A DNA stretch of 64,000 bases from Membranipora membranacea (Eukaryota > Bryozoa > Gymnolaemata > Cheilostomatida > Membraniporidae): assembly GCA_914767715.1 (NCBI GenBank), contig OU612065.1:21018001-21082000 (forward strand), read 5' to 3'. The position numbers and the translations under genes are program-made. Every line of letters begins with the position of its first letter. Position 1 is the first letter of the stretch. Under the pieces are notes generated by a model. That model was given only the letters and a program-made list of their open reading frames with translations. It made no database searches and was not told the DNA's origin. This document shows positions 38,142 through 52,300 of the stretch, one piece after another.

Positions 38142-41100
38142 CTAACATTCTCCGCAGTTTACTATCACACATTTCTGATTTGGTTTTCCAGATTTGTTTC
38201 CTTGACTCTATAAAGAGAGAAAAGTTCAGGTGTAATGTTACTAATCAGCAAACAAAGTGTGGACGGAAAAGTGCGATTTAGCTACTTGTGAGATTTGCCT
38301 AAGAATACATGTTTACACTGATATGATATGATAATGCTGCCTAGTTTGATATTGGGTGTGACTCAGACTGTAAAAGGTATTTAGATTTGTGTCAACTGCA
38401 TCAAAACTTGCAGCACTTTCATCAATAAAGATTTATCATGCGGGTATCATGATTCATGGCACATGGCAGGACAACAATCTAATATCATCCTCTCATTCAA
38501 GATTCTTGGAATATCAAGTTCAATTCTAATCTCATAGTCAAAGATACTAAACGCTTGGCCATGAGTGAATGGAATTGTTACAAAATCAACAGAGCATTCT
38601 GTGAATGGATGATATGATTGATTTGGTATCAATGCAATACCTTGGCGCAATTCTAAATGTTGTTTTGTGTGTAAGAAATGGGGGTGTATTCTAATGTTGA
38701 TAAATATTACTGTCAAACTTTCATCATTCACTGGCGTTGTCTCTGTCAATTATGTTCGCTTTACTGATTACGTTTAATATCAACAGTTTAGTATATTTGA
38801 TATGATTATTTGAGTGTATTTGATATTGCTGGTAGTCACAACTATATAATAGTATTATATACTCGCCGCCGCCCTGGTTATCGCTGACAGCGTTGAAAGC
38901 AATTAGCAGTGTCGTTTACAGGAAACACAACAGTTAACACTTTGAATGAAACAACTGCAAGCAAATGGTATTAAAAATGATATTTCGCTTTATGGAAACT
39001 ACAAGTTCCATTATCATTATTGTAGTATTGTTATAAGAAATAACATCCATTGAGTCTTGAGGCTTATAATTTCCGCTGCATTTAGCAATTATTATTTATA
39101 AAATTGAAAGACCTCTGCTCTTTAACTTTTAAGGAGGTCACAAGTATTGTGTTAATTTTAAATATTGATGAAAGCTGTTCACTGTGGTCAATTTGACATA
39201 GCTAACGCTCACATTCCAATCCTATGTTATATGACATGCCCTACAAACGACCTCTATGGCTGGATTAACCACAGCAGACGTCCTTTATTACATTCACTGA
39301 GCCTATTGATGACAGGACATAGACCTGTTTAAACATTTAGGAATACCGGAGCACCATGGAACAATGTAAATTACGGACATCTGCATCAGGCTGACTATTT
39401 TTTCATTATTATCTTCTATGGAGTAAGCGCGTAGCAATATGATCATTGTTGGTTTGAATAGCTAACTAGCTCTACCAGACATAATTAAATACAAATATTA
39501 AAAGTTCTGAAAATTGTTAAAGAGGGGTAATATTAATGGTTTTCCACAATCTGCTAACATTAAAAGTTTTCATGAATGAAGCAATTTCATGTGAAATATC
39601 TGAAATTATCAATGATGCTCAATATATAGGCAGTACCTACCTCCATATGCCTCACCACATCCATACCAGACACTACTTTACCAAACACAACGTGTTTTCC
39701 GTCTAGCCTACAATACAGACAGAAAGAAATCATAAACCAGTAATAACCAGGGAGTTTGGGATATGAACTCCCAAACTCCCTGTATTAACCAATACCAGTA
39801 TCGGAGTTGTTTCCTTTCTAAACACCATGATACAAAGCAGGCAAATTCCCAATTGAGACCAGCAGGGAGTTAAGGCGATGAAGTTCATTAGTTTAGTGCT
39901 CCCTGGTTGTAATATGATTTCATGGTTACATTGAAATCATAATTTGTTGAGTATGGTCCTATCAATGTGACAACTTACCAATCTGTTTTCTCTGTACATA
40001 TGAAGAACTGGGATCCATTCGAGTTTGGTCCACTGTTGGCCATCGACATGGTTCCTGCGTTAAACAAACACCCATATTATCCATGATATATGAACATGTA
40101 CACTCTCTGGTTATACCATCAAATCAAGGCTTGATAAACAATATTGATGTCAAATAAATCTTTAATGGCAGGCAACTTACCTGGTACTAAATGTTTTAAT
40201 GTGAAGTTTTCGTCCTCAAATTTTCTACCATATATAGACTTTCCACCAGTACCGTTATGATTTGTGAAATCACCACCTTGGCACATCTGGAGCGGTAGTG
40301 TTAAGGAATTAACACACTCATCACATCATTGTTCAAATAAAAGAAGAAACAAACATGCAATGCAGACGGTCACGCGTGATATTTAGCATTACTCACCAGT
40401 GTTGAAAACTTAAAAAAATGTGAATATTTGGATTTGCATGAGGTTGAGGCAGTAATATTGAAAAAGCAATCAATAAAATATCCTGATGAGGCAGTTCTTT
40501 TAATTTGATAAGTTTTAAAGGATACGAATTGAGGAATGACCCTGTGAAAGCTGCTGCCTTTGTATCCGAATCCTTTCTCATGAGTACACAAACACCTAAA
40601 GTTTTCTACAAAATAAAGATATAGTAAATCTTTTAATTAAGCAAATATATCATTTAACAGAAATGTGCGGGCAGAAAAATTGCTTGGTTGTAGCTGATAT
40701 ATGTGGGTTATCAATAAATCCTAGATATATCTACAAAAAATGAAATGGTGCAAAATTTCAAAAATGTTTTATGAGCCAAACTACCATAAACAAAAATAAA
40801 ACTAACTGATAGTTAACTACTTTAGGTTTCATCATATCCCCATACACAAAGTGTTCCAACGGCAAGGGAAGTGCAATATAGCTACCTCACAAAATTAATT
40901 GAGGGACAAGATTTGGAAAATAACTAAAATAATTTGATTTTTTCAATTTTTAATATCAATTATGAGCTAGTGACAATTTTATGAAAAATGTAATGTTTCA
41001 TAACATTTTAATAAAGTGAAATACAAATATTCATCTTCTTCCTGTATGATGTTGATACTTGATATTTTAGATTGATGATAACAACGAGACAAACCTGCAG

Positions 41101-43345
41101 TTTTGGGTACGACATCTGCTCGTAGTTCTATGATGATTTTACCAGCTTGTTTATTACCAATCTGAATGTCTAAGTAAACTCTCGGATTAGCTCCGCTGTG
41201 TCTGAATGTTGTTACCGCTGAATCCTATTAAAATATACAAGCAGACATTGAGAAAAAACAGAGGTTTTATAATTGTCACCCAAGCTCATCTATCTCTAAT
41301 TTAACTTGTAGACAAGATGTGCCCTTGTCCTTGTTAGTGCTCGCAGAAGCCACTTCAATCATTTAAGCTAACTTTGGCAAACACCCTACTGTCAATCCCC
41401 GTTGTTCTTGATATGGTTCTGTCTCTGTATTATACAAAAAAAGGGCAAGAAAAGCCACATGCATGCACATACATGACATGCAAAAACCTCAGTTACTCAA
41501 TTTATCCTCAGAAGTTTCAAAATTTAAGCTGTTACCGTGAATTGAGACTTTTCACTGGGTTCATCATCTCCTTTTTCTTTGCCCTCTTCAACTACAGTAG
41601 ATCCAGCATGCTCTGCCAGCCACGAATCTTCAGCCCAAACTACAAACAAAGGCATCAGAAATTATTGTTCTGTATAAAATATTAGTTATTATCATATCGT
41701 TACATATATACCTTAGGTGAGAAAAGTATTCACAGGAGGGAAAGGCTGCCTTGTGGGACCTGTTTTCATTAGTGAGGTTATTATGAGCTTGAACCTAAGG
41801 TAGCTAGAATTGAGGCTAGCTAAAATTAAGTACCACAGAAACTAGCTAGACTAAACGCAAGCTAATGTTTAATGACCTATGGTATTAAAATAACTAATCC
41901 CTGCTTACTCTTACCTGGTTTAGAGCCATGACCATCTTTCATCTTCATCGGTTTGGCTAAATTAACTCTTATTGTTCGACCAAAAAGTTCCGATTCATTC
42001 TGCAACAAAATACAATTAATTACTTTATTATGTCATCAAGGTAAAGCTTGTCACTAGACATACTCCGCTATGCATCTACTATAATTCCAAGAGTAGATCC
42101 AGCAGGCTATCTGTGTCTATATTTAAATGTAACTCCATATAACTTAAGTATGAAGAGCAGTCAAGAAACTTTAGCTAGTCCAGTAAATGTTTGTTACTAA
42201 GATTGAATTGCAATATTGTGATTGACAGTTGCAGTTACTAATTTGCTTGGTTGCAGCTTTTTCTGTGCTTGTAGGGTATTGAGGTATCATACAGCAAATT
42301 AGTCTTTAACATAACACTGACCATGTTGTCGATAGCTGCTGCAGCGTCTTCTTGTAGTTCAAACTCAACAAATGCAAAACCTCTGTGTGCTTCTAAAATA
42401 ATCAACAAGAAACATGGTAAGCTATATATGTCCGATGTGCAAATTACAAGTGGCAATTTAATCTCTTTGCTTTATCCCTATGAACAGGGCTACTTATTTA
42501 CGTATGGCTTTGACCATGATAAAAACTCACATAAATGATTCTGTTAATGAGCAGTTTTGGGGATGAATATTCATATTTATTCATGATGTCATTCACAATG
42601 CAGGTCAAGCGGAGAGTGGGTAGCCGTATCTCAAAAGCCCCGTCAAACAAAAAAGGAGGCTCCGTCACGAAGGACCCTCAATGCATGTAAGTCATAGAAC
42701 AGCTGATTTGTCATCAAACCTAATCACTTATATATATTACGTATTAGTGTTCATATTTTTGTAGTTTTGAGGAAAGTAAGCTAGATACATGTTTGGTCTA
42801 GATTAAACATGTCCACGCAAACACCCACCTGACTCATAGTCTAACGGTAAATTTATATCTATTATATCTCCAAATGGTATGAAGGCGGCGTGTAGTATCT
42901 TTTCTTCCACCTCCTCCGCAAGGCCACCTAGAAAAAATATAGTGGGTTAGCATCGAAATGTTCGCATGTTATAGGGCCTATGATGACATGGCTATTGTTA
43001 CACAACACACACCAACACCACACACACAGTTAGGCCCTATAAAATATATAGTATAGTGACTAAACTAACTATACTATAAATAAGCAAGGAGTAACAGCAT
43101 TCCTCCTTGCTATAAGGATCATGTTATTAAAATCTATGCGATCATCATGACAGGGTGCTGACTTTGAAGTGAAATAAAACCTAGAAATGTGAGCTATATT
43201 TGTTTTCCATCCTTTTGATGACCTTTGGATTACTACAAGGTATCATATGAGTGAGGCCATGAACCCCAAAGCATTTGATTGGTGCTATTTGAGCTGTAAA
43301 CTCACCAACATACACCAGCTTCTTGTTGTTCTGTGGGGTTGACAT
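38142..43345 (-). CDS. PPIE: PPIE, RRM-containing cyclophilin (Cyp33)
   Basis: A nuclear peptidyl-prolyl cis-trans isomerase found in spliceosomes, with an RNA-binding domain. Eleven minus-strand exons join in phase: 43306-43345, 42829-42927, 42322-42392, 41915-41999, 41536-41639, 41095-41224, 40526-40605, 40181-40286, 39979-40054, 39641-39707, 38142-38207. The product is 307 aa (human 301). The RRM spans about residues 9-85, with RNP2 in LVYVGGL and RNP1 in RGFAFVEF. The phrase [18 protein letters not shown] closes it, followed by an acidic linker. The cyclophilin domain starts near residue 145. It keeps the catalytic FHRVIPQF, then [21 protein letters not shown] and the ligand-contact Trp in [11 protein letters not shown]. 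Start: ATG at 43345; another in-frame ATG lies 9 bases upstream at 43354. The last exon is separated by a 1.4 kb intron and ends NCGEC, slightly different from the usual DCGEY. Confidence 0.95.
39748..39782. repeat. Perfect 13-bp-stem hairpin, AGGGAGTTTGGG arm
   Basis: cagggagtttggg pairs exactly with cccaaactccctg across a nine-base loop, in a PPIE intron. A weaker relative follows at about 39866-39905 (caggga ... tccctg). Confidence 0.75.
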
Positions 43346-46300
43346 TGTGTACATCTGCAGCACTACTTCAATCAATATTGACCTTGACCTTTGATCAAGA
43401 TATTTAAAAATTTTCATTTAATGTCTAAAAAAATTACCTTGACTTTTTTTTATCTTTGCTGAATGTCTGGGATCTAATTTTCATGAATTTTACCTATTTA
43501 TAGAATGTTTTAATATAATAATCAAGTCAAATTTTTTGATAGTGATGGTGTTGTTGCTTCTCATCACATGTAAACAAATTTTTTTGAAAAGTCAGGAAAC
43601 ACTATTTTTCATAGGTGTACAGACTTGACAGTGTACTAGGCAAAGCCCAATAATAAATCTGTGGTTCTGTATCTTATAAGCCACCCTTAAGTTGATTGCC
43701 CTAGTTAATTATATTTTGAATAAGAACATTTGGTAATGTTTAGTTCACTGGCTTCATTGAGTACAAAGACCAAGAAGTAACAGGGGATACTCCTAAGCTT
43801 AGCATATAATTATATAGACATAAGTAAGGAGTTTGCCAGTTAGCCATAGGGGCAGCCGGCAAACTCCTTATGTATATGGGTTACTTCTTGCTAAGACCGA
43901 GGTGTCCCCTGTAACTCCTTGGTAAGACTAATCTGGGGACTAAGGAAGGTGTTGAAAACTCTCCTTGGTTAGACTTGTGAGCTGAGTCTGACCATCATAT
44001 TATTCATAACCCTATCATCTTGACAGAGCTTGACAACAAGAGACCAATGTACCACAGTTTGGTTCTATCCACATGCATCTGGAGTTGAAAGTATTTTTAC
44101 TTTCCAGATGTCCCTGAATATGGCATTGGCAAGGTTATCACGCCTGTAACGCCAGATACCTATGGTTTTACCCAAGAGGAAGAAATGTTGGGTAGACCAA
44201 GGAGTTAAAGTCTTTAACTTAACTCCTTGGGTAGACTTAGAATGTAGTTGAGCTATTTTAGGGTGTGTACACTTGCACTGCCTTTAGTGAGGTGGTAGTC
44301 TAAGTGAAGTAAAGAGGATGAGCAAATGATAGCTAGCCTTAATGTTAGCTAGTTAATATGCAAATTTACTTTACTCCTCTAGGGTTTGTCAATGTTTATC
44401 ATGTCAATAGTGTTTGAACTTGTAGGCAAAAGGAAAGCTGAAGAAATGTCACTTGTTCAGAAAAATTCTACTCAGAGTAGGAAACAAGCCAGAAAGTCTA
44501 ACAGGCGACCTGAATGGGATGTAAGCTTAATTTATTCCCATTCGTAATTTGAAGCTGGTATGCCGGCCGAAGTTGTGTATTATCACTCAGTACGAATTCA
44601 ATTCTCAAAATGGCAAACAGCAACTGAAATTGTGGTATTTCAGTGCACCCAAAAAAGTTAACGTAATTTACGTGATTGTTTAATTCTGCAAACTGGCCTT
44701 CATTGTTCATGATAAGCATCAATCTCACGTTTTAGTCGACAATAGGAGACGTGTCAGAGCATAGAGCTACCCCAGAAGAAGTGGTGAGTTATTGATTCTT
44801 ACTTCTTAGGTCTGACGTGTATGATCGGGTAGCCCTCTCTCAAATGCTATGATCGGGTAGATGAGAAATATGGAGAAGCGATAGCTGAAAACATGTTACA
44901 AAGAAAGTCAAATTCAAAATGATTTCCATGTGACTCTATATCTTTTTTCAATGCAGGGTTTTGCTAGTCTATAATTTATTTTGGCGCACTGATTGTTTGT
45001 GATGCATCCCCTGGGCCGTCACAACGTCATATATCCATAGCCTGAATTTTTTTTTGTAGGCTAGGCGTCAAGAAGCACACAGAAGCAAGAATCTTGAGTT
45101 GGTCAGAAAATCAGCAATAGAAAAGCGAATTGGTAAGGCAGAAGTGTTAAATTGTCGGCAAACAAGCAGATCAACAGCATCAGTTCAATTTGGGAATGCA
45201 TTTGTCTCGAAAGCAGTTTTATAATCAACATTTTATCTTTGATTGTGAGTATCTATTTTTTAGCCGCAGCGAACCGTAGAGCACTTTCTGACGCATCAAA
45301 CAGGCCAACAACTAATGCCTTTCTCAGAGAAATCTTATACAATGACGGAGATGTTAGCCGCCTGTTAGATGATACATCAAAAGCTCTGCAAGTAGCCAGG
45401 GATGTGTTTGGTGATGATGCAAAGGTATAGGACATCAGTCGATATAAATTGTATGCAACACTGATGGACTCCCGCCTACCCTAAAATACAAACTGTTTAT
45501 CTGGGCCTATAGTTCAACATACAGACATACTGTGAGGCAAAAATATATCCGATGAATAAAAGTTGATCTTTGGTTCATAAGTTTTTGGTGGACTGAACCA
45601 ACACACTCCTCAGCACTGTTGGCAAGTTTTGAACAGCAGGGATCTAGGTAACTTATGCAACTTAGCCAGTCAATGTACTGTTTCACAGAGGAGTTGCCTA
45701 GTAGCTGGCATGTTTAAACCGTTTTCCTTCAAACTCTTTGAATGCGACATTTGTATTCAATTAAAATCGACTATTCTAACAGTGCTGCTATCCTTTTTTA
45801 GAAGTACAAGGCTGTTCCAGCAATAACCGCTGTAGCCAGTGATGATGAGGAGAATCTTGTTTACACCAGGTGAGAGGAATATTAACCATATTTACCAAAA
45901 GACAAACTAATACTGCAGATTTTTAAAATCACATTCAAATTTTTTCTAAATGTGTGATGGTGAAGTTTTTTTACAAGAGTGAAAATTTCCCAAAAATAAA
46001 ATGGTTCAAATAGACACCTCTATACCACCACACATTAAATCACCTCTTTCCATCACAAAATTGTTTCTCTCCATTACATATTTGTTCTTATTCATGTTCC
46101 AGCTAAAAATTGTGACTGAGGACTGAGCAATGTTAACTGATATCGCTGTAATTAAATTTTTTGATCTGTTTCTTTAGGCAGGTTGTACCTGACGGTTTGA
46201 TAAAAGCATGCAATGAGCCACAAACAAGACTGGAGAAGCTTAGTGACTCAGTCATGAAAAAGAAAGCACTGAATGAAACCTTCTCAGCCCCTGAGGACGG

Positions 46301-49300
46301 CTCCTCATCTTCTGGTATGTACCTAGTGAGCAGAGGGCATAGGATACTTTGTTGGGTTGTGACTGTTTGTTATTTGATTTTGACTTCTGACATTGATTGT
46401 CTTCTTTTGTGCCTCATCAATTTTAAATTGGTCTGAAAATTGTGTCATGATGGTTTTGATCCATCATCTCATGCAATACAAATTTGATGGTGAAAGGTTC
46501 CATCATTTATACCTGCAATGCTTGGTTCAGTGTACATTCGGTGTATGCTAGCTTGCTGCACACTAACTCCAGGAGATCATTACGTGTCTCATACTCACCT
46601 AACCTTTTTAGCCAGGATGCATCTTAATCTCAGTATGAAGATTTAAGGCACATCATTTTTGTGAGCCAAACCTAATCAGAATTGTTTTATACCACACAGT
46701 AAATAGATGGAGAATGATATATAAGTATGCATCCCATTATATGTATTTATAAATTGTTTCAAAAATGATTTGACCTTAACGTGATATATCGCTTTTTACA
46801 ACTTTTTAATATTGTATTGGTGATTATGTCTAATAGTTATTTTCACAATTGAAACCTCACAAATATTTGACGTTGAGTCGCAGCAACCTCTGGAAGTTTA
46901 TTTTGGGGCTAAAAGTGCCCTTTTTAAACTGAGCCCTCTGTGCCTTGTTTTTGAGGTATTTGATTAGTTTATGCTTTCACCATATAGAGGAGGCATGGCA
47001 CTAACTGGAGGAGTGAGATTATAGTGAAACTTTATGATTTAAGGCCTCCTGTCTTTGAGACTTGAAATTGATTTTTGCAATAGAAATAGGGCCATTTCTG
47101 ACCCCTCATCACATGCGACCCCAATAATGCAGAAACTAAAATTTCCAATTTATTATACCATTTTGGTCTTGTACTGTCACTTCCATCAATAATCTTACCA
47201 GCTTACAGATCCTGGTTGTCACAACTGTAACAGACAATAACCCAAATTTCAACTAATTTAGGTCAAAATTTTCCAGCCAAAATTCAGAAAGATGTCAGTC
47301 AAATTTGTTGGCAGCATGATGAACAGCAGGAGATTGTCTAGGTTTTGATCGAAGCGATTGTTGATTATGGCTTTACATCTTGAGAAATTTGGACTTTTGT
47401 GGCTAAACCAGCTTTATTTGGTCCAAAACATGCACTCATCTCCAGCCAAAAAGCTGAAAATAGGTTAAAGAACATGTTATACACATTAGCTTCCATCAAA
47501 CTAGAGAGTATGTCCGAGGTTTTGTCAGTGGCGTTTGATAACAATTTTAATGGTTATGAGCATAAACATTTCACTGTCAATGCTAAACAATCGCCCAAAA
47601 AAGGTGATCCATTGTTGTACACAATGTGCTTTGCATGTAACACTGCATAGATTTTCATCACGCTTTTGCATAACGTAATTTACTGCATCATTTTGCCCTT
47701 TGCTGCCTATATTATGTTTTCAATGAATTTTAGTTAATGTACAATTAATCAAGTTAGTAACATGCGGTTTAAAAAAGTTTGCAATATGAAACATTAGCCA
47801 CACTACTGGAAAGGTGTCAGTGAAGGAATTTTTGAGTTTGGAAAAGAAGTTCCTGAGAAACTGAAAAGGCGATATATCACGTTAACCTTATTTATGACAG
47901 ATGACGAGGATCAGGAGAACAGGCCAGCTGTGAGAAATGGTAACGCTATGGAGACAACTCCTGCAGGTCCCGTCTTCCCTACCAGGTTAGATCTACAGAG
48001 GTTCCAGAAGCTGCTAGAGGCTGAGGATCTCAGTACTATAGCCAGTGAGCCTTCGCTGCAACCCGCAGCAAATCAAAAAGATAGGGTGGTGAGGGACCAA
48101 CCCGTACTAGAAGCAAAGCAGCAAGCAACAGGGCAACACATGTCTGACTCCACAAGACACGCTGGTAGAGTCAAGAAAGGTAGGTCATCCTTGGTGTATG
48201 ATGAGTGTTCTGAGTATGATGAGTCAGTCCCAAGAAAGCTTGTCAAGAGGTGGTTCCCATTGTCTTGAGACGCAACACATGACTCAAGTTAACATGTTTA
48301 TGATTTTCTGCTGCTTATAAGCCCTCTCAGTGTGTGGAGCGTACATCTGCATGTAAATATCATCAAATTGTGTTCACATACCCTGATCAGCTACACTACT
48401 CTGTTTCAGACGAGACGAAGAGAAGTTCAAAACACAAGCACCGTGTACAATCAGCAGATCCTACAGACCTAAAAACAGTAAGTTCATAACTTACTCATAG
48501 TGTCAGCAGAAGATAAATTAGAATATTTTTTAATCTTCCATCTCGGCTATTCCCATCTCTATAAAATGGATTGTCAAATCGCAACCACATCTTAACATTC
48601 ATCCTTCCGTCTTAGCCCACACCAATTTTTTTTACGTATGGACACACATGTATTTATTGTTTCTTTGACAGCTTTTGCTAAGGTTGGACAATGAGTTGAG
48701 GAGTTACGACGCCTTGTATCCAACACTGGATGGCTCTGACCTTATAGAAGCCGACCAGCAGACGGATGGCAGTATATCAACATACACAGTCACTCTGATC
48801 AACTCTCTACGCAGAATGGTCTCCTTCTTCCATCAGGTATGACAGGAAGCTTTTTATGTTTTAGTAGCCTTCAATGTTTGAGTCCAGAACATAAATGTAA
48901 TTTCAGAAAAAATTTGTTCTGCCATTGCAAATGTCGAAGTTATGCAATTATGAATCCATGTTATTATGTATTACCCATGACCTATGATACAATATGTTTT
49001 GAATATGCAAAATAAAGAATATCTAGAAAGCTGGAATAAAATGGTGCTGATGTAATAATCCATCTCTATACGATTGAAACTACTGTGAAGAACAATTAAC
49101 CATGATGAATGATCGAATAAAACATTTATCGTATGTATCTTATTGCTGATCCCTATTGTTAAATTATATACAGATACAGGGCCGTCTAATGGAAGAGAAG
49201 AGACAGAGATCTATAAAAGATCAGCAGTTACAGGATCTCACTCACAGAACTGATCTACTAACTACTGTAAGTTGTGGAAATAGTGTGACCAACAGGGTGG

Positions 49301-52300
49301 AAAATGTTTGATATGATATCCACAGACATTCTAAGCTAAAACTTTGTTGTGGGAGTGTTGTAAACTTTGCTTAATTAATGTTTTCTGTTACTAACTTGAC
49401 CTTTTGAATGTGGTTGTCATTGGCATTCCTCCCAATGATTTGGAGGTAGATACTGATCTGCTTTTATCTTGATGTAGGCTCAAGTTTTTTCTTTCTTTTT
49501 ATAGATAGTGAAAAAAGCCTTGGATAGTTTTTATCCATTTCCATGTCCACTAAATCCTGTCAAAATTATCTGAGGATATTGATATTATACCACTTTGATT
49601 GGGTCTAAGAGGACTTCGTCTTGTTTGAGTTTTAAAGTGATTCTGTAGGAAATTTGCAGCATATGGTATGTATATTTTGTGCAACAGCGACCCTAACTAA
49701 AAGTGAGGCTGACAGAAGTTAAAGGGCTGCAGATTCACAATTTCTTTTAACTTATAACAGGAGCTGATCAACACACAAGAACAGTTCCATGTTGTATTAG
49801 ATGAATTGAATCGAGTAAAGACTGAGCAGAGAGATGAACTGGATGAACTAAAGGTTAATATAGCAATGTTTACAACTGTTGATCACCTGTTTGATATGCA
49901 TGATGTGGGTCGATAAAAAAGTATGGGCACTACAAAGTCATTTAGTTTTCAAATAATAACATGTCCCTCAAAAAGTGCATTTGTGTGAAATCAGTCTAAT
50001 CATCAACCAATCGATTCCTTGGTCATTTCAATAGCGTTATTAAGCAATAAAATTTTAGAGAAATAATCTCTGAATTGAATCACCATCAGCAGAGTAAAAT
50101 AACTACACCATAGACCCACATAATTTTAAAAAAAAACTTCAATATTATATGGTACTCTGACGGAGAAAGTCAACCCTTTTGCTTCCAGTGAACCTTTTTT
50201 TATATCTTACTTATTTATACATCTTTTATTTGGCTTCGTCGTCACATCGCTATCTCAAAGATATATTTCAGGTTCACTTCCCATGCAGAATAACCTGAGA
50301 TGTATCTGCTGACTACATGCTGCTATGCTCCCGTAATCTTCACTATTTAATTATCTTATATGATTTTGTAGGCTACAGTTAGGCAGCTTTCTAAAGGTGG
50401 TGTGGTACACTCTGTGACAGTGGATCATCCAAAGCAATCTAAGCTTCTTCCCACGAATACTTCGGCTAAAACTTCACCACAATATACTGCATCCCATGGC
50501 GTACCTGCGATGACCCTGAGACAATCAACAAGTCCAGCCATGGTGAGAATACATCAGGAGTTTGAGGGCAGTCCAGAGCAGCAAAGACTTTTAGGTAAGT
50601 CACATGTTACAGCTAATGTCATTCTGAAGTCTGAAGTCTTTTAGTGTTATAATTATAAGTATCCTTACATTCAGTAGTGTCACATCTATAGATGAAGTAC
50701 AACTGCAGGTAAAATGATCTAATAAATGATTTACTGTAACTATCCAATACAAAATATCATCGATTATTTCTTAAATTCAGGTCAATCAAACCCAGCAATA
50801 CCTGATATGAGAAGAAGCGTTGACATGCCGATTAGACAGCGACCGAATTCAGCTACTGATATGTGGAGGCCTTCATCAGCTAATGGGGTCATCAGACCTG
50901 GATCAGCCGCAGATATAATGAGACCTCACTCAGCTGCTGGAACCAGTGATATTGCTAATGTTATGAGAGCTAATAATGTCCAATCCCCTTCTAAACACGG
51001 TAATAAGCCATAGAAACTAGTTTTATTATTTAAATACTCTAAATACTGCTGCAAATGTTGGGGTTTGGTGTAGTAAGAGATTATTAGGCAGGTACACCAC
51101 ACCTGGGTTGGCTTTTGAAGGAGTTGTGGAATCTCAGAATGAAGGAATTAAAATCTATTTGAAGGGTTTCTAACAGTAAAAGTAGAATAGTATGTTATTA
51201 CGGGTTAGCCTTGCCACACAGCCACGGTGTTTGTGTTTTATGGACTCCCAAAACTAAAAACCCAAAAACTGTGGCCACGTGACAGTGCTAGGTACGAGTA
51301 CTATTATAAGTGAGAGTTGTCATCTTCCTTTGTATGAGGAAGCAACTCCGTTCTGAAGATGATAAAGATAGTGCTGATTTGTCTCATATCTTCTTTGTGC
51401 CTACATACATACTTATATTTTTTTTTAATCATTTAACAGATAGAGGCACTGCTGAAGGAGATCTGACATTAGAACAAAGAATAGAACAACTCCGAGGCGA
51501 CCATCAGCAAACTCTGGTAAAAATCCATCTAAATCTAACTGATAACAGGATCAATCCAATTTCATCTGATTTCTGGTTTCTGATTCTTATTTCTTTTGCC
51601 CTAATAATGCATGACATATTCATCTTCACACTTCGCACACATATTTTTGTGGGACCTTGCGGATACTGACAAGCGTTTTTTGTAAAACATACATGATATT
51701 ACTTGGCACTTCCTAACCTAGCTTGCATATAGTGCAAGGTTGATTCTTTGAAGGTCAAATCTAAAATATTTTATGCCACAACCCCAGGCAGATTTTCTTG
51801 TTGAATTCTGCCAAATTTCTACATGAGCAAAATATGTCCATGTGATAGGAGTGTACGTAGATTGTAACGATATAATATATATTATCGTGTCATAAAATAT
51901 GTCAAGAAGTGCTGCTGTACTTTTGCTGAATATTTCGTCTTGAGTAATGATGACGAAACTGATTGGTACATGATTCACATGTCGTGCGCTAAAAGATGAC
52001 AATGTTAGTAACAAAAATTCATGTGTTCATATTTTATTTGTGCTGTAAAGTTTACGTCATTAGTAAGCATGGCCAGCCAGGCATTCTTACTACCTCATTG
52101 ACTAAGATACTAAATACTCATTGGCATAGTAAGCATAATCTAGCGTAGCCTGTCTTGACACGCTCAATCTAGTCATTCCTTGCTTACCATCTGTAAAGCT
52201 GATATCATTACAAATACAATGCTATCCATCCTCTATTATCTCAATGTGGTTGCTGTTAATGGATGTTTGATCGTTTTATTTTAGGAACGATTCAGGAAAC

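Noticed and set aside
47399-47650. 83-aa ORF in the large SPICE1 intron
   Set aside because: No recognisable domain and no acceptor/donor pair that fits the phases of the SPICE1 exons on either side.
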